A stretch of DNA of 64,000 nucleotides from the NCBI RefSeq assembly GCF_000376565.1, contig NZ_BARG01000042.1, positions 62,001 to 126,000 of the forward strand. The letters run 5' to 3'. Shown here one piece after another: positions 35,585-44,030 of the stretch (positions within the stretch are counted from its first letter, which is position 1; the number at the start of each line of letters is the position of its first letter). Made by a program: the position numbers and the translations under genes. The stretch comes from Streptomyces hokutonensis. GTDB lineage: Bacteria > Actinomycetota > Actinomycetes > Streptomycetales > Streptomycetaceae. The notes under the pieces were generated by a model. It worked only from the letters and a program-made list of their open reading frames with translations, was not told the origin of the DNA and ran no database searches.

Positions 35585-36868
35585 TTGCGGGCCCCACGTC
35601 CTACGATGCCGGCGCCGCTGCGCCATTCCGCATTCAGAAAACTCTGGTCCGCCACCACTCTGGCCGCCCTGGGCGATGCCATCTCCTCGGTGGCCCTGCC
35701 GCTGGCCGCGATCGAGGTCCTGGACGCCGACGCCGTCCAAAGCGCGGTTCTGTCGGCCGTGATCTGGCTCCCGAGCCTGTTCCTGGCCATACCGGCCGGC
35801 TCCTACGCCGACCGGACGGGATACCACCGCAGACTCCTGGCCGGTGCCAATCTCCTGCGGGTCGCCGCCCTGAGCAGCGTGCCGATCGCAACGGCCTTCG
35901 GCGTGCTCTCGCTCATCCAACTGGCCTTCGTCCTGGCCGTCATCGGCCTGTGCTCGGTGCTGTCGAATGTCAGCGAGAGCGGCCTGTTCGCCACCACCCT
36001 GCCGTCCGAGCTCTACGTGGCAGGGCAGGCGGCCTCCTACACGGGCCAGACCGCCGCGATCCTTGCCGGTCCTGCCATCGGTGGATTGCTGGTCCAGCTC
36101 GCGGGTGTACCGGCAGCGGTAGGAGTGGACGCAGCCACCGCCGTCACGGCCGCCCTGTTCATCCTCCGGCTGCGCACGGTCGAGCGCCACCACGAACCCG
36201 ACTCCACGCAGAGCCGTGACCGGCGGCCGGGTCTGGCCTTCATCCGGCGAAATCCGCTGATCAGAACCGCCCTCTTGGTCACCGCCACCGGCAACTTCTT
36301 CAACATGCTCTTCCTGTCGGTGCTCGTCTGGTACTACGTCCACAAGCTGTCCCTGACCAGCGCCCAGATCGGGTTCGTCTTCAGCGTGCAGGCCATCGGG
36401 GGACTCGCCGGCGCGGCGCTGGCCTCCCGGCTCGCCCGCCACATCGGCCTGGGCCGGATGCTCCTGGTCGGTTGCGTGCTGTCACACGCTCCGCTCCTCG
36501 TGATCCCCGCCGTCGGCGCCACCGGCAGCCTCGTCTTCGCCCTGGTCCTGGCCTCGACACTGCTGGGGGGCGTCGGTGAGTCCGTTCAGGACATCTCCGT
36601 CGGCTCCGTGTTCGCGCTGGTGGTGCCCCCACACCTCCGGTCACAGACCCGGGGCGCGTACCAGACCGTGAGCTTCGGACTCCGGCCGCTGGGCTCGGTC
36701 GCCGGTGCCCTCATCGCCGCGACAGCGGGAATCCCCGTGGCGCTGTGGGTCGGCGCGATCGGCGGAACCCTTGCCTGCCTCTGGCTTCTTCCCTCACGCC
36801 TGCTGTCGTTCCGCGGACAGGGCGAGACGTCCGAGCAGCCGGAAGGCGCCACCGCTCTCTCGCAATGA
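35585..36868 (+). CDS. MFS exporter (macrolide-efflux-like)
   Basis: The 427-residue protein has about twelve helices. HSAFRKLWSATTLAALGDAISSVALPLAAIEVL at the N-terminus, PAGSYADRTGYHRRLL in the 2-3 loop and NVSESGLFATTLP are typical of the MFS_3 (TetA/EntS/macrolide efflux) group. TTG at 35585 is preferred because AGGA lies nine bases upstream; the ATG at 35606 lacks a ribosome site. The gene sits behind an operator, a leader peptide and a hairpin, so expression is probably induced by an effector and a translation-affecting compound. Confidence 0.85.
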   Translation: MRAPRPTMPAPLRHSAFRKLWSATTLAALGDAISSVALPLAAIEVLDADAVQSAVLSAVIWLPSLFLAIPAGSYADRTGYHRRLLAGANLLRVAALSSVPIATAFGVLSLIQLAFVLAVIGLCSVLSNVSESGLFATTLPSELYVAGQAASYTGQTAAILAGPAIGGLLVQLAGVPAAVGVDAATAVTAALFILRLRTVERHHEPDSTQSRDRRPGLAFIRRNPLIRTALLVTATGNFFNMLFLSVLVWYYVHKLSLTSAQIGFVFSVQAIGGLAGAALASRLARHIGLGRMLLVGCVLSHAPLLVIPAVGATGSLVFALVLASTLLGGVGESVQDISVGSVFALVVPPHLRSQTRGAYQTVSFGLRPLGSVAGALIAATAGIPVALWVGAIGGTLACLWLLPSRLLSFRGQGETSEQPEGATALSQ

Positions 36869-36947
36869 CGCGGGGAACCCCAGGGCGGGCGGCACGCCTG
36901 ACCCGAGTGGGTAAAGTCCCGGCGAGCCGAACGGAGCCGGGGGCGGT

Positions 36948-37508
36948 ATGAGTAGCTCAATCAGCCAGATCATGGTCGTGATTCTGGGGATCGGCGGCAC
37001 CCTCGCGTCCGCCTTGCTCACCCAGCGCAGCGCCAACCGCGCCAGGGACCGCGAGCTGCAGCATGCGAGACAACTCCAGGCGGATGAGCGCGAATACGTC
37101 ACTCGACAGACTCAGCTCGAAACGCGGCGCACCTGCTACGCCGCTCGCAACGCCGGCACTCGCGACTTCGTCAACGTGATGACGAAGCTCGTCCATGCTC
37201 TGGACAGGGACGAGGTGACCGAGGAACTGCGGGCAGAACTGGACCGATCACGCCGGGACCATCGCTTGCGTCACGCGGAGGCCCAGATGGTCCTGCCTGA
37301 CGCCGTCATGGCGGCAGCCAGCACCGCCAACCGTCATTTTGGTGATCTCTACGGTCTGTTGATGCGGCTTGACAGAGGTATCGCCGAACCGGGAGAGAGC
37401 GTCGAAGCCGCCCGGGAGAGCATGAACCGGCTGTGGGACTCCCTATGGAAAATGCGCCACATCATGCGCGTCGACCTCGGGATCACACCACCCGATCCGG
37501 GCTCGTAG
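36948..37508 (+). CDS. Hypothetical protein with N-terminal membrane anchor and coiled coil
   Basis: The 186-residue protein has one N-terminal helix (ISQIMVVILGIGGTLASALLTQRSANRARDRELQ). A charged coiled coil (about 30-60) and a helical domain to the end follow. This layout of a membrane anchor plus a helical cytoplasmic region is common in actinobacterial hypothetical proteins. I do not recognise a family. The start has GGGGGCGG upstream. It lies in the same direction as the exporter but 79 bases later. The downstream genes are on the other strand. Confidence 0.7.
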   Translation: MSSSISQIMVVILGIGGTLASALLTQRSANRARDRELQHARQLQADEREYVTRQTQLETRRTCYAARNAGTRDFVNVMTKLVHALDRDEVTEELRAELDRSRRDHRLRHAEAQMVLPDAVMAAASTANRHFGDLYGLLMRLDRGIAEPGESVEAARESMNRLWDSLWKMRHIMRVDLGITPPDPGS

Positions 37509-37546
37509 ACCTGTTTCCACAGGCCATCACGGCCCACTGGGCAGGC

Positions 37547-38338
37547 TCATATGAGTTTGTTGCGGATGGCGTAGGAGACGGCGTGGACGCGGTTGCGCAG
37601 TCCGAGACGGTTGATGACTCCGTAGAGGATCTTCTTGATGTTGCGTTCGGAATAGCACATCGTGTCGGCCACCTCGGCGAGGTCCAGGCCCTGCGCCACC
37701 AGCCGAAGCACGTCGATCTCCCGGGTGCTCAGGCCGGACGACGTCAGGCCCCTGGGTACCAGCACATTGCGCTGGAGGCGGTCCGCCTGGTCGAGCAGTT
37801 CGCCCTGTACCGCGGACGGCAACAGCGCTTCGCCGGCGGCGACCGCCAGCACGGCACGGATCAGGACCTGCGGCTGTGCCTCAGCCCGCCAGAGCACGGC
37901 CCGTATTCCGCACTGGGCCGCCACCGTCAAGTCGGCGTACCAGCCGTCGCTGACGACGAGCACGATCCGTGTCGGAGGCGGCATGGGCAGGCTCCGCAGG
38001 GCTTCCAGCGTGGAGTTGTCGGCGGTCTGGACCGCGGCCACCACGACGTCCGCCTCCGCCACCGTGGTGAGCGCCATTTTCGGTCCGCGGCTCAGCCCGG
38101 CCGCCAACCCGGCGTGTGTCACCGGGTCCGCGGCGTCCACGGCCACCGAGACCGAGGTCGTGGGCAGCTGTCTGACGACGTCTGCACGCGGCCGGAGCAT
38201 CGGTCTGCTCGCATTCTGCGGACGTCTGATCCTCGGCGAGTCGGTGGCTGCCGGGCCGATCGGGGGACGCCGGTCCGTTTCGGCCTGGCGCTGCGTCGGC
38301 ACCAGCCGTGCCGGGGCTCCCGTCGAGTGGCTGCTCAT
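37547..38338 (-). CDS. LuxR-family regulator with degenerate receiver-like domain
   Basis: The 263-residue protein ends in a LuxR helix-turn-helix (LSTREIDVLRLVAQGLDLAEVADTMCYSERNIKKILYGVINRLGLRNRVHAVSYAIRNKLI, about 202-262). The middle (about 60-180) resembles a receiver (VSVAVDAADPVTHAGLAAGLSR, ADVVVAAVQTA, RIVLVVSDGWYADLTVAAQCGIRAVLWR), but the acidic pocket is not conserved. The first 50 residues are disordered. It overlaps the upstream PucR gene by four bases (ATGA), so the two regulators are co-expressed. In Streptomyces such atypical regulators often control secondary metabolism. Confidence 0.85.
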   Translation of the reverse strand: MSSHSTGAPARLVPTQRQAETDRRPPIGPAATDSPRIRRPQNASRPMLRPRADVVRQLPTTSVSVAVDAADPVTHAGLAAGLSRGPKMALTTVAEADVVVAAVQTADNSTLEALRSLPMPPPTRIVLVVSDGWYADLTVAAQCGIRAVLWRAEAQPQVLIRAVLAVAAGEALLPSAVQGELLDQADRLQRNVLVPRGLTSSGLSTREIDVLRLVAQGLDLAEVADTMCYSERNIKKILYGVINRLGLRNRVHAVSYAIRNKLI

Positions 38339-39606
38339 CGCTGCTCGCTTTCTGAGGTGAACGTGCCTGTCGGGTCAGCGCCGTTGGGCGCGGCCGACAG
38401 CCAGTGGGTGGACACCGATCGCGATCCGACCGGTCGGGAGGAGACCTGCGCCCAGACGACCGCGAGCCACACCAGCGCGCGGTCGCTGTGTCTTTGCAGG
38501 TCGAGGCCGGTGAGCTTCTCGATCTGCCTGATCCGGTACAGCAGGGTGTTGCGGTGCAGATGAAGGGCGGCCGTGGTGGAGGCGTTGTCGAACTGGTTCT
38601 CGGCCAGGCAGGCGAGAGTCGCCGTCAGTGCGCCGTTGTCCCCGCCTGTCAGCGGGCCGAAGACCCGGCGGGTCACCGCGTCCGCGAGTTCGGGAGAGTG
38701 CGCCAGGAGCAGCTGGGGCAGGAAATCCTCGACCCGGACCCGTCCGCGCCGGTTGGACCGCGACGCGACAGCGACCAGGAGACGCAGATTGTCGACAGCG
38801 GTCCGAAGGCCGGTCCGGCCGGTCGGCAAGTCCTGTGCCAGGAGCAGCCGTTGGTCTGCCACGAACACGGACCAGTCGAACGTGAGACTGGTGAGTCCGG
38901 TGACGCGGGCGTCCTCGACGAAGGCCAGGGCTCCGGCGCCGCGCAGACGGGCCGCCAGTTCGGCGCGCTCGGCGGGGGCGGACTTGTCGAGCAGCACGAC
39001 GAAAGGGACGTACGGAGGTGTCAGGTCGAAGCCGAGCCGAGCGGCACGTTCTTGGTCCTCCACCGTGATGGGCAGGTCGGCGCAGAGCCGGTCGAAGACC
39101 GTGTGCGCCCGGCGGTCGCCTCGCGCGGACGGCAGGTCGGCCTGGTCCTCGTATGCCTGCGTGTACATCCGCGTGACGATGTCGAGGTAGCTGTCGAGGT
39201 GACGCAGCCCCTGGTCTGTCCAGTCCGCCGGCTGCGCGCGTTCCTCCTCGACGGCGAGGCCGAGCACGGCGTCCCAGAAGGCGCGCACGCCCCGGCGTTG
39301 GAGCAACAGGCCGCCGTCCAGCGGCTGTCCGGCGGCGGCGCACTCCCGCGCCCGCTCGTACATCTCGGACAGGACGTACGAGTCCGGGGGCGTGCCCCTC
39401 ACCATCCAGTGCAGGAGCAGGCCGACGTGCCGGCGCAGCGAGGCACGAAGAGCGGAAGCCTCACAATGGCGTGCCAAGCGCGCGTATTCGGGCGTATGGC
39501 GAAGAACGGGTTCCATGCGCTGGGCCACGGCATCGGCGTCGAGATGTTCCAGGACGTCACGCAAAGCCGCTGTCGCGACGGCGGCGTGCTCGGATCTGTC
39601 GGTCAT
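38335..39606 (-). CDS. PucR/CdaR-family transcriptional regulator
   Basis: The 423-residue protein is read from ATG 39606 (MTDRSEHAAVATAALRDVLEHL); longer frames run through the operator region. The middle is a GGDEF-like CdaR domain (about 175-300). The C-terminus is the PucR helix-turn-helix HTH_30 (LACLAENQFDNASTTAALHLHRNTLLYRIRQIEKLTGLDL, about 335-375). The N-terminal RsbR-like helical part includes RRHVGLLLHWMVRG. It is transcribed divergently from the second LysR gene, and the shared operator at 39977-40017 faces it. Confidence 0.88.
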   Translation of the reverse strand: MTDRSEHAAVATAALRDVLEHLDADAVAQRMEPVLRHTPEYARLARHCEASALRASLRRHVGLLLHWMVRGTPPDSYVLSEMYERARECAAAGQPLDGGLLLQRRGVRAFWDAVLGLAVEEERAQPADWTDQGLRHLDSYLDIVTRMYTQAYEDQADLPSARGDRRAHTVFDRLCADLPITVEDQERAARLGFDLTPPYVPFVVLLDKSAPAERAELAARLRGAGALAFVEDARVTGLTSLTFDWSVFVADQRLLLAQDLPTGRTGLRTAVDNLRLLVAVASRSNRRGRVRVEDFLPQLLLAHSPELADAVTRRVFGPLTGGDNGALTATLACLAENQFDNASTTAALHLHRNTLLYRIRQIEKLTGLDLQRHSDRALVWLAVVWAQVSSRPVGSRSVSTHWLSAAPNGADPTGTFTSESEQR

Positions 39607-39976
39607 GACGGACGGGCACGAACCGGGGAGAGGAGCGAGCGCCACGCGGTGACGTCGTGTGCCACAGCGCTCGGGGTGTGCCCGGTGGACGGCGTGGCCC
39701 TTCCCCGGTGCCGGCGCGATCCCATGGTGATTCCTTTCGTGGGGCACATCCGCCCCGCAAGCCCGACGTGGGGCCGATGCCCGAAGGCGTGAACGAGCTT
39801 CCGCGAGCAGACGGTCGTATGGCCGTGTCCGCGTTTGCCACGCGAAGGCCCGCTCGATCGACGGCGCTCGCCGGCTGTCCTCGCGTGCCGGGCGTCGTGC
39901 ACAACTGCTGTGGCAGCAGCGGCTGTTGCTGCCCTTCGCACCGGTCTGACCATGGTGGACCGGTCGGGCGCGACCG

Positions 39977-40017
39977 CGCCAATGCCTATCTGTTCGATTC
40001 TGAAGCCGTTTCGGCAT
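39977..40017 (-). promoter_or_regulatory. LysR-regulon operator/promoter 7 (PucR // LysR 2)
   Basis: On the bottom strand it reads ATGCC-GAAAC-GGCTT, 15 bases, then AGGCATTGGCG, pointing at the PucR-LuxR pair. This is the classic arrangement for a LysR protein that represses itself and activates a divergent operon. The remainder of the 443-base gap shows no gene. Confidence 0.78.
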
Positions 40018-40049
40018 ATGCCGTGATGGGCGTGGCTACGATGAGCCTC

Positions 40050-40928
40050 ATGGACCTCGACATACGCCGGATGCGCTACTTCGTGGCCGTGGCCGAGGAG
40101 TGCAGCTTCGTGCGGGCGGCGAGCCGTCTCTACATGACCCAGCCTGCGCTCAGCCGTCAGATCCGCGCACTGGAGGAGGATCTGGACGTGGTCCTCTTCC
40201 TGCGTGACCGGCAGGGCACCGTACTCACGCGGGCGGGGCACCAGTTGCTGGAGGACGCCCGGCCGATGCTGGCGATGGCGCAGGCGGTGCAGCAGCGGGT
40301 GCGGACGGCGAACCGGGAGGTGAACCAGTTCACCATCGGCTTCATGCCAGGTGTCACAGTCACCCCCATCGTGCGGGAGTTCGCACGCATGGCGCCGCAA
40401 CTCGACATCGATGTCGTGCACACGTCGATCACCGACCAGGTCGACTTCCTCCTCGACGGGCGGGTCGACGTCTGCTACGTCCGACTGCCCTTGCCAGAAG
40501 GCATGTTCGAGGTCGTCCCCCTCTTCCCGGAGCCCCGTGTGGTGGCGCTGTCGAGTGAACATCCCCTCGCGGAACTCAAGGCGGTGCACGTCGAGGAACT
40601 ACGGGACATGACCTTGCTGCAGGACCCGGGGGACGTACCGGAGTGGCGGGGGCGTGTCCCGCGCGATCCGGTGACGCCGCAGGGGGACACCGGACGCTTC
40701 CCGGCGACGATCGAGGAATGCCTGCAGACCGTCGCCTTCGGGTCCGGTTGCTATGTCATGCCGGCCGGCACAGCCGGCTTCTACCACCGTGACGACGTCG
40801 TCTACCTGACGCTGGAGGGCGTCGCTCCGCGCATGGTCGCCCTGGCCTACTCCAAACACCGGACCATGCCCGAGCTGCTCCAGTTCGCGGAACTCTCGCG
40901 TCGCATGCTCGGCCCGGGCCCGGAGTAA
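40050..40928 (+). CDS. LysR-family regulator 2
   Basis: The 292-residue protein is read from ATG 40050 (MDLDIRRMRYFVAVAEECSF); ATGs at 40041 and 40026 are possible. It has an N-terminal winged helix (ASRLYMTQPALSRQIRALEEDLDVVLFLR) and an effector domain starting FTIGFMPGVTVTPIVREF. It is a close paralogue of the regulator at 30256. Both genes have an operator of the same kind in the same orientation upstream, which implies duplication of gene plus promoter. It is expected to bind the ATGCC-N5-GGCAT sites. Confidence 0.9.
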   Translation: MDLDIRRMRYFVAVAEECSFVRAASRLYMTQPALSRQIRALEEDLDVVLFLRDRQGTVLTRAGHQLLEDARPMLAMAQAVQQRVRTANREVNQFTIGFMPGVTVTPIVREFARMAPQLDIDVVHTSITDQVDFLLDGRVDVCYVRLPLPEGMFEVVPLFPEPRVVALSSEHPLAELKAVHVEELRDMTLLQDPGDVPEWRGRVPRDPVTPQGDTGRFPATIEECLQTVAFGSGCYVMPAGTAGFYHRDDVVYLTLEGVAPRMVALAYSKHRTMPELLQFAELSRRMLGPGPE

Positions 40929-41264
40929 CGCCCGGCTCCAGTTCCTCACAACAGGGCGCGTGATCGGTGAACGCACGCCACCGGCAAGGTCGTTGTGCCG
41001 GTGCCCAAAGAATCGAGATCATGCTGGTCCTGTGCACGTTGCCCACGGCTGTGTCACGCGGCGAGACTGACACACAGGCATCTGCGGTCGTGGGACCCGG
41101 CATCTCGGACGGGCGCGCGGCAAGGTGCCCTCACCGTCTCCGCGTCGCGAGGGGGTGACCGGCACCGGACGTCACTCACGGGCGGCGCAGTGGGCAGGCG
41201 CCGAGTCCGCCGCCTCCTGGTCCGGTCGAATGTCGAACGGCAACTGCGCTGGAGTTCCGCCCTC
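40929..41264 (+). other. Intergenic region with weak hairpin
   Basis: CACCGGCA (40979-40986) pairs with TGCCGGTG (40996-41003), a weak terminator after the LysR gene. The rest of this 336-base stretch must hold the promoter of the kinase gene; no clear boxes or further genes were seen. Confidence 0.4.
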
Positions 41265-42788
41265 ATGTCAACACTTGTCACTGTCGGACGTCACCGCCTG
41301 CAGCGCCTTCTTGGCCGCGGAGGTTTCGGTCTGGTCTGGCTCGCCCATGACGACCTGCTCGACGCCCCGGTCGCGGTGAAGGTCATGGCGGAGAAGTGGG
41401 TTCACCGGGCCGATCTCCGGGAGCGTTTCCTGGACGAGGCCCGGCTGCTGCGCCAGGCCGCGTCGGATCGTGTGGTCCAGGTGTACGACATCGGTCAACT
41501 GCCGGACGGGCGGCCGTACTTCGTCATGACCTACGCCGACGGGGGAACCCTGGCCGACCGCGTGGCCCAGGGGCCCCTGGGCGTGGACCAGGCGCTGCGG
41601 TTCGCGGTGCAGGCCGCACGGGGCGTGGCCGACCTGCACGCGGTCGGCATCGTGCACCGTGACATCAAGCCGTCCAACATCCTGCTCCAGACGGTGTCGG
41701 GCGGCCGTGAGCGGCTGCTGGTGGCCGATCTCGGCCTGGCCAAGAGTCTGGCGCAGTCCGCGGGACTGACACAGGGCGTGGGATCGCCCGGCTACATGGC
41801 TCCGGAGCAGGTCCCGGAGGACATGTTGGTCGATGTCGACGAGCGGGCCGACGTCTACGGTCTGGGCGTACTCACCTACGAGTTGCTGACCGGGACCCTG
41901 CCGGGCTCGACGGAACAACTCGACTGGCCCGGACCGCCGCACCCCCAGGTGCCGACGCCAATCCGGCGCGTGACGCGACGCGCCCTCGACCCCGAGCGGG
42001 AGCGGCGCTGGGCAGATGCCGCCGAGTTCGCGGACGCACTCGAAGCCGCCGGTGCCACGACCACCCGCAGCCGCCTGTCCCGAACCGCCGCACCCGGCAA
42101 GCGCACCCGCGCACGGAGAGTGGGGGCCGCTCTCGCCGGGACCGCCGTCCTCGTGACCGCGGGGCTGGCCACACGCGCGGCCTTCGAAGCGGACTCCGCC
42201 GCCGGCACGAAACCCCGCGCGGGGGCCGGCGGCACAGCGATCGCCGAGCCGTACGCGAACTCCTCCACGGCCTCGACATCACCGTCCCCGCACCGGGCAC
42301 CCGCCGTTTCGGCTTCGTCGGCATCACCCACACCGTCGGCCACACGGCCATCAAGCCCCTCGGCGGGACTGGGCACCCAAGCGACGAAGACGACGAGTCC
42401 TACGGGCAAGGCCGCAGCCCCGGACCCGAGCAAGCCGGCATCGACCCCGCCCGTATGGACGACGCTGACCGTGCGTCATGACCAGCAGTTGATGCCGGGC
42501 GAGTCCTGGCAGACCAACCGGACGACCATGACGATGGAGACCGACGGCAACCTCGTCATCTACGACGAGGACCACCACCGGCGCTGGTCCTCGGGCACCT
42601 CCGGCACCGGATATCGCGCCATCATGCAGGCCGACGGCAACCTCGTCGTCTACAACAAGGACACCTGGGGCGTCTGGAGCTCCGCCACTTCCGGGCACGA
42701 CGGCGCCTATCTGTACTTCGGCACCGACGGCGACGTCAGCGTGGTCTACCAGGGCACCACCCTTTGGTCCGCCGACACCCGGCACTGA
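41265..42788 (+). CDS. Membrane Ser/Thr protein kinase with extracellular bulb-type lectin domain
   Basis: The 507-residue protein has a complete kinase domain (about 8-262): GRGGFGLVWLA glycine loop, VAVKVM with the ATP Lys, IVHRDIKPSNILL catalytic loop, ADLGLAKS in place of DFG, and YMAPEQ. One membrane helix follows (about 288-307, GAALAGTAVLVTAGLATRAA), then a Ser/Thr/Pro-rich stalk (about 325-395). The C-terminus is a B-lectin (mannose-binding) domain of about 100 residues with METDGNLVIYD and MQADGNLVVYN motifs. It is a Pkn-like receptor that may sense glycans. The start at 41265 has GGAG upstream; the longer frame is unlikely. Confidence 0.9.
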   Translation: MSTLVTVGRHRLQRLLGRGGFGLVWLAHDDLLDAPVAVKVMAEKWVHRADLRERFLDEARLLRQAASDRVVQVYDIGQLPDGRPYFVMTYADGGTLADRVAQGPLGVDQALRFAVQAARGVADLHAVGIVHRDIKPSNILLQTVSGGRERLLVADLGLAKSLAQSAGLTQGVGSPGYMAPEQVPEDMLVDVDERADVYGLGVLTYELLTGTLPGSTEQLDWPGPPHPQVPTPIRRVTRRALDPERERRWADAAEFADALEAAGATTTRSRLSRTAAPGKRTRARRVGAALAGTAVLVTAGLATRAAFEADSAAGTKPRAGAGGTAIAEPYANSSTASTSPSPHRAPAVSASSASPTPSATRPSSPSAGLGTQATKTTSPTGKAAAPDPSKPASTPPVWTTLTVRHDQQLMPGESWQTNRTTMTMETDGNLVIYDEDHHRRWSSGTSGTGYRAIMQADGNLVVYNKDTWGVWSSATSGHDGAYLYFGTDGDVSVVYQGTTLWSADTRH

Positions 42789-42956
42789 CCCGGTGCCCGT
42801 CGTCATGCCTGGGGCGAGCCGAGGCAATCGCCTCGCACCGCAAGGGATGTGCCGTATGCGGCTGCAACGTCACTTCAACGCCTGGTCCAGGAACAGCGCA
42901 GCCCATGCGCGTTTGCACCGTAAGCAGCGTCGCCCTTTGCCCCTCCGAGGTTCCGT

Positions 42957-43123
42957 GCCCTTCGCGTGCCCATACGGACGGAAAACCACGGTCAACAGCG
43001 GTACAACCCACCACACACGGCCCCCCAAAGAAGCAGGCGTATGTGCTGGTCAAAGCCATATTGCCCACCCAAGCGCCGTCGCTTCCCAAGCTGAGAGTGC
43101 GAGTTCGATTCTCGTCACCCGCT
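42957..43123 (+). mobile_element. att site copy 3 (tRNA-Gly 3' duplication)
   Basis: Positions 43081-43123 repeat the last 43 nt of tRNA-Gly exactly. Upstream lie paired GTGCCC motifs (about 42957-42975) and ACCACGGTCAAC, both also found before copy 4. It separates the 22-kb island from the 10.5-kb island. Confidence 0.88.
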
Positions 43124-43133
43124 CCAGAAATCG

Positions 43134-43156
43134 CCCCCAGGCCAGCGGCCTGGGGG
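43134..43156 (+). terminator. Hairpin after att copy 3
   Basis: CCCCCAGGCC pairs with GGCCTGGGGG around a three-base loop, followed by TTGTTTG. Confidence 0.75.
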
Positions 43157-43370
43157 TTGTTTGTTGTCTAGTTAGCGGCCGTGGCCGCAGTGGACCCTCC
43201 TGCATGTCAGAGCCCAAACCCTCGGTATGGGGAGCAGGGCCGAGGTGCTCCCCATACTGCGTCCGCGTGGCAGTCCAGGTCGAGCTGTGCCACCAGGCAT
43301 GGGGGTCGCCGACAGGCTTCGGCGGCGGCAGCCGATCGGTGGATACGGCGCTCTGCCGAGCGGTTGCGTC

Positions 43371-43949
43371 TCAGCCGCGTGGTCCTGCGCCGTGCAGGAG
43401 TGTGTCGATGACGAGTGTGGCCTGTGCATCTGGGTCCTGGGCGGCTGGATCCCTATCTGCGCCGGGCCTGTTGAGGGCTTCGCTGAGGAGGGCGTAGTAC
43501 ACCTGCCGCGTCCACTCCAGGTCCGCGTCCGGGGCGAGAAGTCCCTCGTGCTGCGCCCGGTCCAGGAGTTGGACGGTGTGGGCGTCGATCTCCTCCCAGA
43601 GTGCGGCTGCGGCGGCGGTGTGGGCCGTGGCGTGGCTGAGGGTGTACCGCCAAGTGTTCTTGACCCGCATCACGTTTACGGTCACCCGGTACAGCGCCAC
43701 GAGCGCGGGAGCAGAGTCGGGCCGGGCTTCTTCGATGGCGTCGATGAGCTGCTGCTTCGCGGAGACGGCGAGCGCCTCCAGCAGTGCCTGCCGGTTCGCG
43801 AACCGGCGGTGCACCGTGATCCTTGTCAGCCCCGCCGCCTCGGCGATCTGTTCCATGGAAGCACCGGCATCCTGGGCAAGGACTCGCTCAGCCGCCTCCA
43901 GAATCGCGCGCACACTGCGCTCGGCATCTGCCCGCAGTGCTCGGCCCAT
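43371..43949 (-). CDS. TetR-family regulator
   Basis: The 192-residue protein has the TetR helix-turn-helix at about 15-60 (SVRAILEAAERVLAQDAGASMEQIAEAAGLTRITVHRRFANRQALLEAL) and a helical ligand domain. No adjacent target is transcribed divergently within 1 kb except the SDR-hydrolase genes at 44954, which are its likely targets together with its own promoter. A dyad GTATC-N9-GATAC lies 63 bases upstream of its start. Confidence 0.88.
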   Translation of the reverse strand: MGRALRADAERSVRAILEAAERVLAQDAGASMEQIAEAAGLTRITVHRRFANRQALLEALAVSAKQQLIDAIEEARPDSAPALVALYRVTVNVMRVKNTWRYTLSHATAHTAAAAALWEEIDAHTVQLLDRAQHEGLLAPDADLEWTRQVYYALLSEALNRPGADRDPAAQDPDAQATLVIDTLLHGAGPRG

Positions 43950-44011
43950 GTCTGTCTCCTGTCTGGTGGTTCGCTACCCGGCCCCCAGTAGAGGATACGT
44001 GAACGCTACGG

Positions 44012-44030
44012 GTATCTCGTTAATTGATAC
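44012..44030. promoter_or_regulatory. Possible TetR operator
   Basis: GTATC, nine bases and GATAC form an inverted repeat in an AT-rich patch upstream of the TetR gene. A further GGATAC occurs at 43,993. Confidence 0.4.
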
